From: JAQGMV01 sp046597455 | Lineage (GTDB): Bacteria > Pseudomonadota > Gammaproteobacteria > Burkholderiales > SG8-41 | DNA: 8,437 nucleotides | Reading direction: 5' to 3' | Assembly (NCBI GenBank): GCA_046597455.1 | Contig: JBKJKJ010000363.1 | Span: 1-8,437, forward strand | In this document: piece by piece, positions 1-5,524 of the stretch | How positions within the stretch are numbered: the stretch's first letter is position 1 | How the letters are laid out: the number at the start of each line of letters is the position of its first letter | Program-made: the position numbers and the translations under genes | Notes under the pieces: generated by a model | Told to the model about the DNA's origin: nothing | The model's input: only the letters and a program-made list of their open reading frames with translations | Database searches by the model: none

Positions 1-626
1 ACCTCATCACCCTTCGCGACGCGCCGGCGGCCGTCGCCGAAGTGATAAACAGCGAGCGCCCCGAGCAGGTTGGGCATCACGGTCACCGGCCTGCCGCGCG
101 TGAGCACTTTGCGCTCCAGAACCGTGATGTCGCGCTCGGTGCAGAAGCGCTCGAAGTCAGCGATCGCGCACAAGTGCACGTTGGGCGTGTCGAACCATTC
201 GTAAGGGAGATTCTCGGAAACCGGCATGCGGCCTCTGAGCACCTCGACGCGGTTCTTCCAGTAACCGAAGTTGGGGAACGTGACGATGCCTTCGCGGCCG
301 ACCCGCAGCATCTCGCGCATGATGACCTCGCTGTTCTTCATCGCCTGCAGCGTCTGCGACAGCACGACGTAATCGAACGAGTTGTCCTCGAAGCCCGACA
401 GCCCGCGTTCCAGATCGCTCTGCACGACGTTCACGCCGTTTTTCACGCAGGCGAGTATGCTTTCGTCGTCGATCTCCACGCCGTAACCGGTGATGCCCCG
501 GGTTTCCTTCAGGTATCGCAGCAGTGTCCCGTCGCCGCAGCCCAGGTCGAGCACGCTCGAGCTCAACTGGATCCAGCCTGCGATGGCGGCGAAGTCGGGA
601 CGATGCCGTCCCATCCCGTTGCTCAT
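1..626 (-). CDS. metW: MetW, methionine biosynthesis methyltransferase-like protein (3' end cut by window)
   Basis: The reading frame opens at ATG 626 and stays open to the left edge: 208 codons without a stop. MetW proteins are about 200 residues, so only the last few residues should be missing. It begins MSNGMGRHRPDFAAIAGWI and shows a class I SAM-binding motif I, VLDLGCGDG, at residues 25-33. Next comes an acidic strand end (GYGVEIDD), then the family segments TFPNFGYWKNRVEVLRGRMP and LPYEWFDTPNVHLC. MetW accompanies MetX in many proteobacteria and is needed for, or enhances, homoserine acylation; its own methyl-transfer activity is not established. The ATG overlaps the metX stop as ATGA, so translation is probably coupled, and a GGAG lies 8 nt upstream inside metX. 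It should share the SAM-responsive leader of metX. The identification is firm; only the C-terminus is unseen. Confidence 0.93.
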   Translation of the reverse strand, partial: MSNGMGRHRPDFAAIAGWIQLSSSVLDLGCGDGTLLRYLKETRGITGYGVEIDDESILACVKNGVNVVQSDLERGLSGFEDNSFDYVVLSQTLQAMKNSEVIMREMLRVGREGIVTFPNFGYWKNRVEVLRGRMPVSENLPYEWFDTPNVHLCAIADFERFCTERDITVLERKVLTRGRPVTVMPNLLGALAVYHFGDGRRRVAKGDE

Positions 627-1783
627 GCCGCACACTCCGCTGCAATGCGATCGAAGTAGGCCGAGACCAGGCGGTGGTAACGCGGGTCGTCGAGGAGGAA
701 AGCGTCGTGCCCGTGCGGTGCGTCGATTTCCGCGTAGGTCACGCGACCTCGATTGTCGAGCAGCGCCTTGACGATTTCGCGCGAGCGCTCGGGTGAGAAA
801 CGCCAGTCGGTCGTGAACGAAATCACGAGGAAAGCCGCGCAGGCTTGCCGCAGCGCACGGGAGAGGCTGCCGCCGTGCTCGAACGCCGGATCGAAGTAGT
901 CGAGCGCTTTGGTGATGCGCAGATAGGTATTCGCGTCGAAGTACTCGGAGAACTTGTCGGCCTGGTAGCGCAGGTACGATTCGATCTGGAACTCCGTATC
1001 GAACGAATAGGACAGCTTGCCGTTCTTCAGCTGGCGCCCGAACTTCGAGGCCATTTCGTCATCCGAGAGGTAGGTGATGTGACCGACCATGCGCGCGACG
1101 CGCAGCCCGCGCTGGGGTTTGGTTCCGTGCTCGTAATAATCGCCGCCGTGAAAATCGGGATCCGTCACGATCGCCTGGCGCGCGACTTCATTGAACGCGA
1201 TGTTCTGCGCAGACAGATTGGGCGCGCACGCGATGATCAATGAATGCCTCAGCTTGCCGGGATGACCGATCGTCCACTGGAGCGCCTGCATCGCGCCGAG
1301 GCTCCCGCCCATGACTGCAGCGAACTGCGCGATGCCGAGCTTCTCGGCGAGACGCGCCTGCGCATTGACCCAGTCTTCCACGGTCACGACCGGAAAGCTG
1401 CCCCCCCACGGTTTGCCCGTCCTCGGATCGATGCTGCACGGTCCCGTGGAGCCGTGACAGCCGCCGAGATTGTTCACGCCGATCACGAAAAACCGGTTGG
1501 TGTCGACGGGCTTGCCCGGGCCGATCATGTTGTCCCACCACCCGACGCTCTTCGGATCGTCGGCATACCAGCCGGCCACGTGGTGGGATGCATTCAGCGC
1601 ATGGCAGACCAGCACCGCGTTGGAGCGGTCGTGATTGAGCGTGCCATAAGTCTCATACGCGAGCTCGTACTCGTCGATGACCGCACCGCTCTTCAGCTGC
1701 AACGGCTCGCTGAAGCGCATGACGCGCGGCGTGACCAGCCCGACCGAGTGGCCGTCAGGCGCGTTACCGATGACGCTGTCCAA
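623..1783 (-). CDS. metX: MetX-family homoserine O-acyltransferase, probably succinyl-CoA-specific (MetXS)
   Basis: This alpha/beta-hydrolase-fold enzyme acylates the homoserine hydroxyl, the first committed step of methionine synthesis. The protein is 386 aa from TTG 1783, normal for the family. The nucleophile elbow GGSLGA gives Ser161. Asp326 (in TTDWRFSP) and His359 (in PHGHDAF) complete the triad, and Arg231 (in RVARMVGH) is the expected substrate contact. Two residues after the catalytic Asp is Arg328, at the site linked to acyl-CoA choice. From memory of the family, Arg there goes with succinyltransferases and Leu with acetyltransferases, so I favour succinyl-CoA. The frame stays open to another TTG at 1801, but that codon lies in the U-tract of an intrinsic terminator. 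TTG 1783 has GGAG 6 nt upstream and is the better start. The stop overlaps the metW ATG. Expression is probably controlled by the upstream SAM-II element. Confidence 0.95.
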   Translation of the reverse strand: MDSVIGNAPDGHSVGLVTPRVMRFSEPLQLKSGAVIDEYELAYETYGTLNHDRSNAVLVCHALNASHHVAGWYADDPKSVGWWDNMIGPGKPVDTNRFFVIGVNNLGGCHGSTGPCSIDPRTGKPWGGSFPVVTVEDWVNAQARLAEKLGIAQFAAVMGGSLGAMQALQWTIGHPGKLRHSLIIACAPNLSAQNIAFNEVARQAIVTDPDFHGGDYYEHGTKPQRGLRVARMVGHITYLSDDEMASKFGRQLKNGKLSYSFDTEFQIESYLRYQADKFSEYFDANTYLRITKALDYFDPAFEHGGSLSRALRQACAAFLVISFTTDWRFSPERSREIVKALLDNRGRVTYAEIDAPHGHDAFLLDDPRYHRLVSAYFDRIAAECAA

Positions 1784-1789
1784 GGGAGG

Positions 1790-1793
1790 CTCC
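1790..1793 (-). promoter_or_regulatory. Shine-Dalgarno site that decides the metX start
   Basis: GGAG on the minus strand sits 6 nt before TTG 1783. An in-frame GTG at 1795 and TTG at 1801 lie upstream of it and have no such site; the 1801 codon is part of the terminator tail. The distance between this site and the aptamer (about 57 nt) argues against direct ribosome-site masking by the riboswitch. Confidence 0.7.
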
Positions 1794-1795
1794 AC

Positions 1796-1832
1796 AAACA
1801 AAAACCCGGTGAGCTTGCGCGGTCACCGGGTT
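1796..1832 (-). terminator. Intrinsic terminator in the metX leader (attenuator)
   Basis: On the minus strand AACCCGGTGA (1832-1823) pairs perfectly over 10 bp with TCACCGGGTT (1812-1803) around a 10-nt loop. It is followed by a U-rich tract (TTTTTGTTT, 1804-1796). It lies between the SAM-II-like aptamer and the metX start, so it would stop transcription before the gene is reached. The loop carries CGCAAGC, complementary to a segment of the aptamer, which suggests conditional folding. Confidence 0.85.
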
Positions 1833-1834
1833 GG

Positions 1835-1854
1835 AGAGATTGCTGATCATCTCT
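1835..1854 (-). promoter_or_regulatory. Small hairpin between aptamer and attenuator
   Basis: AGAGAT (1854-1849) and ATCTCT (1840-1835) form a 6-bp stem with an 8-nt loop on the minus strand. The 5' arm shares its first bases (1854-1851) with the 3' end of the SAM-II-like element, the GCTAAAGAG end. Forming this stem could therefore compete with the last aptamer bases, or serve as a spacer between aptamer and terminator. Function is inferred. Confidence 0.5.
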
Positions 1855-1902
1855 TTAGCCGGATTTATTACGCGCCCGCAAGCTGACTTCAAATCGGCGC
1901 GA
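1851..1902 (-). promoter_or_regulatory. SAM-II (SAM-alpha) riboswitch aptamer upstream of metX
   Basis: Read on the minus strand, this 52-nt stretch matches the SAM-II pattern block by block. It starts TCGCGCCGATTT, has a variable loop, then GCGCGTAATAAAT, then CCG, then GCTAAAGAG. P1 is CGCGCC (1901-1896) with GGCGCG (1876-1871), 6 perfect pairs. CGG (1878-1876 region) can pair with CCG (1862-1860) as the pseudoknot stem. The first arm is followed by the conserved GATTT, and the conserved AATAAAT and GCTAAA blocks are both present. One difference from the sequence I remember is TAATAAAT in place of TGATAAAT. SAM-II binds S-adenosylmethionine and represses methionine genes; position directly before metX fits exactly. 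It begins about 14 nt after the -10 box, near the predicted 5' end of the mRNA. Called from memory of the consensus, not from a covariance search. Confidence 0.88.
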
Positions 1903-1915
1903 CAAACTACAAGCT

Positions 1916-1944
1916 AAGTTACCCGGCCCCCATCGCGTTGTCAA
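1916..1944 (-). promoter_or_regulatory. Predicted sigma70-type promoter of metXW
   Basis: A perfect -35 box TTGACA (1944-1939) is followed after exactly 17 nt by TAACTT (1921-1916), which keeps the three most conserved -10 positions (T1, A2, T6). Transcription would start near 1909, so the SAM-II element begins a few bases into the message. The -35 box sits at the apex of the hairpin after ptsI, so metXW would have its own promoter independent of ptsI read-through. Confidence 0.6.
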
Positions 1945-1958
1945 CGCGATGGGGGCCG
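1924..1958 (-). terminator. 17-bp perfect hairpin downstream of ptsI, probable ptsI terminator
   Basis: The arms 1924-1940 and 1942-1958 are perfect inverted repeats (CGGCCCCCATCGCGTTG and its complement) with a single central base. The hairpin begins 21 nt after the ptsI stop. The bases after it on the minus strand (GGTAACTT) are not T-rich, so it is not a textbook intrinsic terminator. It could also be an mRNA 3'-end stabiliser or a protein-binding dyad. It overlaps the metX -35 box and spacer. Confidence 0.55.
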
Positions 1959-1979
1959 TAAATAGGCGGTCGCCCAGGC

Positions 1980-3704
1980 TCAGGCATTCATCCGGTCGAG
2001 CAGCATGCGCAGGCGGTCGGGATCGCCCTCGCGCAGCATGCGCAACGCTAGCGGCTTTACGTGGGAAAGGCTGGATTGAAGCACCCGCTGCTTGACGTCG
2101 AGCAGGTGAGCGGAGTGCATCGAGTATTGGCGCAGTCCGAGGCCGAGCAGGAGCCGGGTCAAGGACAAATCCCCCGCCATCTCGCCGCACAGCGCCACCG
2201 GCACCTGGGCCTTGTCGGCGGTCTTGAGCACGTGGGCGATGAGTGAGAGCACGGCGGGATGGAGCGGATCGTAAAGGTGTGCGACCGCATCATCGGTGCG
2301 GTCGACCGCCAGGGTGTACTGAATAAGGTCGTTGGTCCCGATGGACAGAAAGTCGAGCTTGCGCGTAAAAACGCCCAGTGCGAGCGCCGCTGCGGGCACT
2401 TCGATCATGCCGCCGATCTTGACCTCGCGGTCGTATGGCGTGCCTTCAGCGTCGAGGCTCGCTTTCGCCTCGCCGATGAGCACGAGCGTCTGCTCGATCT
2501 CGCGCGCGCTCGCGAGCATCGGGATGAGGATGTTGATCTTGCCGTATTTCGACGCGCGCAGCAGCGCGCGCAACTGGATGCGAAACCGCTCGGGCTCGAT
2601 GAGACACAAGCGGATCGCCCGCAGGCCGAGTGCCGGATTCGTGATGAACCGCTGCGTTTCCTCGGCGCTTTTGTCCCCGCCGAGGTCGTAGGTGCGGATG
2701 GTGACCGGCTTCCCCTCCATTTCCTCGGCGACGCGCCGGTAAGCGATGAACTGCTCGTCTTCGTCGGGAAGCTGGTTGCGGTTGAGAAACAGGAATTCGC
2801 TCCGGAACAGCCCGATTCCGGTCGCGCCGTTCTCCAGTGCCTGACCGACGTCGCCGGGCAGCTCGATGTTGGCGTGCAGCTCGACAGTCACGCCGTCGAG
2901 CGTCTTCGCCCGCGTGTAGCGCAGCCGCTTCAACTTGAGCCGCTCGAGGTCGAACTGATGCTGGCGCAGCTCGTATTCCGCGAGCGCCTGGCTGTCCGGG
3001 TCGACGATCACGACACCCTGCGTGCCGTCGACGATGATGAGCTCGTTCTCGCGAATGAGCTGGCGTGCGTGGTGCAATGCGACGATCGAAGGTATGTTCA
3101 GACTGCGCGCGACGACTGCCGTATGCGAAGTCGTTCCGCCGAGGTCGGTGATGAAGCTCGCGAAGTGGTGCTGCTTGAACTGCACGACGTCGGCCGGCGA
3201 GAGGTCACGGGCAACGAGAATGAGCTTGCGCCCCTCGTCCGCCTGCGGCGGCATGTATCCGGGATGCCCGAGGAGCGACTTCATGACCCGTTCGACGACC
3301 TGGATCACGTCGGTTCTACGCTCGCGCAGGTAGGCGTCCTCGATCTGGTCGAACTGGGCGAGCAGCGCGTCCATCTGCACCTTCAACGCCCATTCTGCGT
3401 TGCATTGCTCGTTCTCGATGATGTTTCGCGGCTCGGTCGAGAGCATCGCGTCGTTGAGTATCATCAGGTGCACGTCGATGAAACCGACGAACTCGATCGG
3501 CGCGGTGCTCGGCACGGCCGCCCTGAGTTGCGTGAGCTCCGAGCGCACGCTCTCGACGGCGGCATCGAAACGCGCAATTTCGTCGGGAAGCTGATGCGCC
3601 GGCACGAGATAGTGCGCGGCCTCGAGTTGCGCGTGGGAAATCAGGTGCGCGCGGCCGATCGCGATGCCGCCGGAGACAGGTATGCCGTGTAGCGAGAAGC
3701 TCAT
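1980..3704 (-). CDS. ptsI: Enzyme I of the phosphotransferase system (PEP-protein phosphotransferase)
   Basis: Enzyme I takes phosphate from phosphoenolpyruvate onto a histidine and passes it to HPr in the cytoplasm. The protein is 574 aa, almost the same length as E. coli EI (575). The N-terminal phosphohistidine domain carries GGTTSHTAVVAR with active His194. The C-terminal PEP-binding barrel shows Arg301 (GLFRSEFLF), Arg337 (TIRTYDLGGDK), Glu435 (GMIEVPAAA), SIGTNDLIQYT with Asn458-Asp459, and Arg469. VALCGEMAGD supplies the catalytic Cys506. All the key residues are present, so it should be active. The start ATG 3704 gives the usual MSFSLHGIPVSGGIAIG beginning, but I see no good Shine-Dalgarno in front of it. 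The 101-bp gap to ptsH contains a GTTCAA direct repeat (about 3724-3737) and no convincing promoter, so it is probably co-transcribed with ptsH. It ends in TGA 21 nt before a strong hairpin. Confidence 0.97.
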   Translation of the reverse strand: MSFSLHGIPVSGGIAIGRAHLISHAQLEAAHYLVPAHQLPDEIARFDAAVESVRSELTQLRAAVPSTAPIEFVGFIDVHLMILNDAMLSTEPRNIIENEQCNAEWALKVQMDALLAQFDQIEDAYLRERRTDVIQVVERVMKSLLGHPGYMPPQADEGRKLILVARDLSPADVVQFKQHHFASFITDLGGTTSHTAVVARSLNIPSIVALHHARQLIRENELIIVDGTQGVVIVDPDSQALAEYELRQHQFDLERLKLKRLRYTRAKTLDGVTVELHANIELPGDVGQALENGATGIGLFRSEFLFLNRNQLPDEDEQFIAYRRVAEEMEGKPVTIRTYDLGGDKSAEETQRFITNPALGLRAIRLCLIEPERFRIQLRALLRASKYGKINILIPMLASAREIEQTLVLIGEAKASLDAEGTPYDREVKIGGMIEVPAAALALGVFTRKLDFLSIGTNDLIQYTLAVDRTDDAVAHLYDPLHPAVLSLIAHVLKTADKAQVPVALCGEMAGDLSLTRLLLGLGLRQYSMHSAHLLDVKQRVLQSSLSHVKPLALRMLREGDPDRLRMLLDRMNA

Positions 3705-3805
3705 GCCGCTATGCGAGGATTGTTCAAGGGTTCAACGATGAGTCGACGAGGCGGGCTGATGCCTGCACCCCAACTTAACACTAAACACTCGTCCCTCGGA
3801 ACTGA

Positions 3806-4075
3806 TTACTCGTCTTCGTCGAACCGGTTGGCCACCAGCTGCGCGAGTGCGCTCAGCGCCTCGACTTCGTCCGGCCCGTCGGTTTCGATGAGAACGGTGG
3901 TGCCTTTGGCTGCAGCCAGCATCATCACACCCATGATGCTCTTGGCGTTGACGCGCCTGCCGTTGCGGGTGAGCCACACGCCCGCTTCGAAACCGCCGGC
4001 CACTTGCGTGAGCTTGGCGGACGCGCGGGCGTGGAGCCCGAGCTTGTTGATGATTTCAACTTCCTGTTGCAGCAT
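3806..4075 (-). CDS. ptsH: HPr, phosphocarrier protein
   Basis: This small cytoplasmic carrier receives phosphate from Enzyme I and passes it to EIIA proteins. It has 89 aa, the normal size. The active-site block NKLGLHARASAKL gives His15 and Arg17 in the canonical positions. The second signature NAKSIMGVMMLAA places a serine exactly at residue 46, the regulatory site phosphorylated by HPr kinase in organisms that have one. HPr kinase (hprK) is usual in betaproteobacteria but is not in this window. The acidic tail FDEDE is unremarkable. The ATG lies inside the end of the EIIA gene (20-nt overlap) and its upstream sequence has no good Shine-Dalgarno, so translational coupling to EIIA is likely. 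ptsI follows after 101 bp. Confidence 0.97.
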   Translation of the reverse strand: MLQQEVEIINKLGLHARASAKLTQVAGGFEAGVWLTRNGRRVNAKSIMGVMMLAAAKGTTVLIETDGPDEVEALSALAQLVANRFDEDE

Positions 4076-4472
4076 TTCTGAGCGAGAGAGGGGGGATTCG
4101 CATGACGCCTTCGCAGCCCCCGCTGACCGCCTTGGTCAGCAGAGTCGCCAGGCTTTTATCTCGGTAGGTCAACGCGCGGATGAGCATCGGCAGGTTCACG
4201 CCGGCGACACCTTCCACCCGCCCCGGGATCAACAGCTTCGCCGCGATGTTCGAAGGCGAGCCGCCATACATGTCGGAGAGGATGAGTACCCCGCCGCCGT
4301 CGTCGAGCTCCTTCACGAGGGCGCGCGCCTGCGGGAGCAGGAGCAGGGGGTCGTCCTGGGCGGTGACGCCCAGCTGCTTCAAGCGCGGCGGGCGCTTGTT
4401 GAGGACGTGGCACGCGCAGTGAATCAGGCTTTCACCCAGAGTCCCGTGCGCAATGATGAGGATACCAGCCAT
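4056..4472 (-). CDS. PTS EIIA component, mannose/fructose (EIIA-Man) family
   Basis: This is a single-domain cytoplasmic EIIA that accepts phosphate from HPr. From ATG 4472 it has 138 aa, close to the E. coli EIIA-Man domain. The start MAGILIIAHGTLGESL puts the phosphorylated His at residue 9. LSDMYGGSPSN contains Asp67, matching the conserved Asp of EIIA-Man. The frame opens two codons earlier at GTG 4478, but ATG 4472 fits the family start better. No IIB, IIC or IID permease gene is in the window, and in betaproteobacteria this manX-like gene typically stands alone with ptsH and ptsI. I therefore infer a regulatory role (carbon or nitrogen status sensing) and not sugar uptake. It overlaps ptsH by 20 nt and follows gshB after 95 bp. 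Confidence 0.93.
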   Translation of the reverse strand: MAGILIIAHGTLGESLIHCACHVLNKRPPRLKQLGVTAQDDPLLLLPQARALVKELDDGGGVLILSDMYGGSPSNIAAKLLIPGRVEGVAGVNLPMLIRALTYRDKSLATLLTKAVSGGCEGVMRIPPLSLRNAATGS

Positions 4473-4503
4473 GAACACTACGGCTCAGTTCTAGAATCCG
4501 GGC

Positions 4504-4532
4504 ATTCTACGCTGCTGCAGTGCAGCGGATAA
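4504..4532 (-). promoter_or_regulatory. Possible promoter for the EIIA-ptsH-ptsI genes
   Basis: In the gshB-EIIA gap, TAGAAT (4509-4504, 5 of 6 matches to the -10 consensus) is preceded by a 17-nt spacer and TTATCC (4532-4527, a weak -35 with 3 of 6 matches). The spacer contains a small dyad, GCTGC and GCAGC around CTGCAG. Transcription would start about 25-30 nt before the EIIA ATG. This is weak evidence by itself; the PTS genes may simply be read from the gshA promoter. Confidence 0.35.
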
Positions 4533-4567
4533 CCCCCGGCGGCGTCGCGATGCCTGCAAAGGTGGAT

Positions 4568-5524
4568 TTATGCAGGTTGGACCTCATTCTGCGACTCGAG
4601 TGCGTCGACCATCATGCCCGCCACGTTGAAACCGGTCTGCTGCATGATTTCCTGGAAACAGGTCGGGCTCGTCACGTTGACCTCGGTCAGATAATCGCCG
4701 ATGACGTCGAGCCCGACGAGGAGGAGGCCTTCACGCTGCAGAAGAGGCCCCAGCGTGTGTGCAATTTCGGAATCGCGCGGGGTCAGAGGCCGGGCGACTC
4801 CGGTGCCTCCCGCTGCGAGATTGCCGCGCGTCTCGCCGGCCTGCGGTATGCGGGCGAGGCAATAGGGCACCGGCTTGCCGCCGATCAGCAGCACGCGCTT
4901 GTCGCCGTCGCGGATTTCGGGAATGTAGCGCTGCGCCATGATGGTTTGCGCTCCGAGTGCGGTCAGCGTTTCGATGATCACGCTCAGGTTGGGGTCGTCC
5001 TGCCGCACGCGGAATATCGACGCGCCGCCCATGCCGTGCAGCGGTTTGAGGATCACGTCCCCGTGCTCGAGGATGAATTCGCGTATGAGCGCTTCTCGGC
5101 GCGTCACCAGTGTCGGGACGGTGAACTGCGTGAAGCGCGCGATCGCCATCTTTTCGTTGTAATCGCGAATCGCGCGTGGATTGTTGAATACCCGTGCACC
5201 CTGGCCTTGCGCCAGCTCGAGAAGGTAGGTGCTGTACACGTACTCCATATCGAACGGCGGATCCTTGCGCATGAGCACCGCACCATAGGCTTTGAGCGCC
5301 GTCTCCACCGCAGGCTCGAGCGCAAACCACGTCGCGCCTTCCTGCCCCGTGAGATGCAGGCGCGTCGCACGACCCGAAACAGTCCCTTTGTGCCACGCGA
5401 GGTCATTCTGCTGCATGGCGTAGAGCTCGTGCCCGCGCGTGGCCGCTTCGCGCATGATCGCGTAGGTGCTGTCCTTGTAGATCTTGAACTCGTCGAGCGG
5501 GTCGACGATGAAAGCGAGCTTCAT
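4568..5524 (-). CDS. gshB: Glutathione synthetase (ATP-grasp)
   Basis: This enzyme joins gamma-glutamylcysteine and glycine using ATP, the second step of glutathione synthesis in the cytoplasm. It has 318 aa against 316 in E. coli. The N-terminal prokaryotic domain starts MKLAFIVDPLDEFKIYKDST. The block MRKDPPFDMEYVYSTYLLE is at 85-103. The ATP-grasp glycine-rich segment KPLHGMGG is at 160-167, RGN at 233-235, and the metal and ATP site GLDVIGDYLTEVNVTSPT at 271-288 (Asp273, Glu281, Asn283). The frame stays open upstream to 5695, but that stretch overlaps gshA. ATG 5524 gives the standard start and overlaps the gshA stop as ATGA, indicating translational coupling. The reaction product feeds redox buffering and detoxification. 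The EIIA gene follows after 95 bp. Confidence 0.97.
   Translation of the reverse strand: MKLAFIVDPLDEFKIYKDSTYAIMREAATRGHELYAMQQNDLAWHKGTVSGRATRLHLTGQEGATWFALEPAVETALKAYGAVLMRKDPPFDMEYVYSTYLLELAQGQGARVFNNPRAIRDYNEKMAIARFTQFTVPTLVTRREALIREFILEHGDVILKPLHGMGGASIFRVRQDDPNLSVIIETLTALGAQTIMAQRYIPEIRDGDKRVLLIGGKPVPYCLARIPQAGETRGNLAAGGTGVARPLTPRDSEIAHTLGPLLQREGLLLVGLDVIGDYLTEVNVTSPTCFQEIMQQTGFNVAGMMVDALESQNEVQPA

Noticed and set aside
42..659. 205-codon open frame on the plus strand opposite metW
   Set aside because: It runs through the reverse complement of a recognisable MetW; composition is typical of antisense frames.
2259..3692. 477-codon open frame on the plus strand opposite ptsI
   Set aside because: It lies wholly antisense to a clear Enzyme I gene with all active-site residues. 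Its translation is rich in Arg, Asp, Val, Leu and His with no recognisable domain, as expected from the reverse of GC-rich codons.
3705..3805. Possible promoter or switch in the ptsH-ptsI gap
   Set aside because: Only a short GTTCAA direct repeat and weak promoter-like hexamers are present; nothing pairs into a convincing structure.
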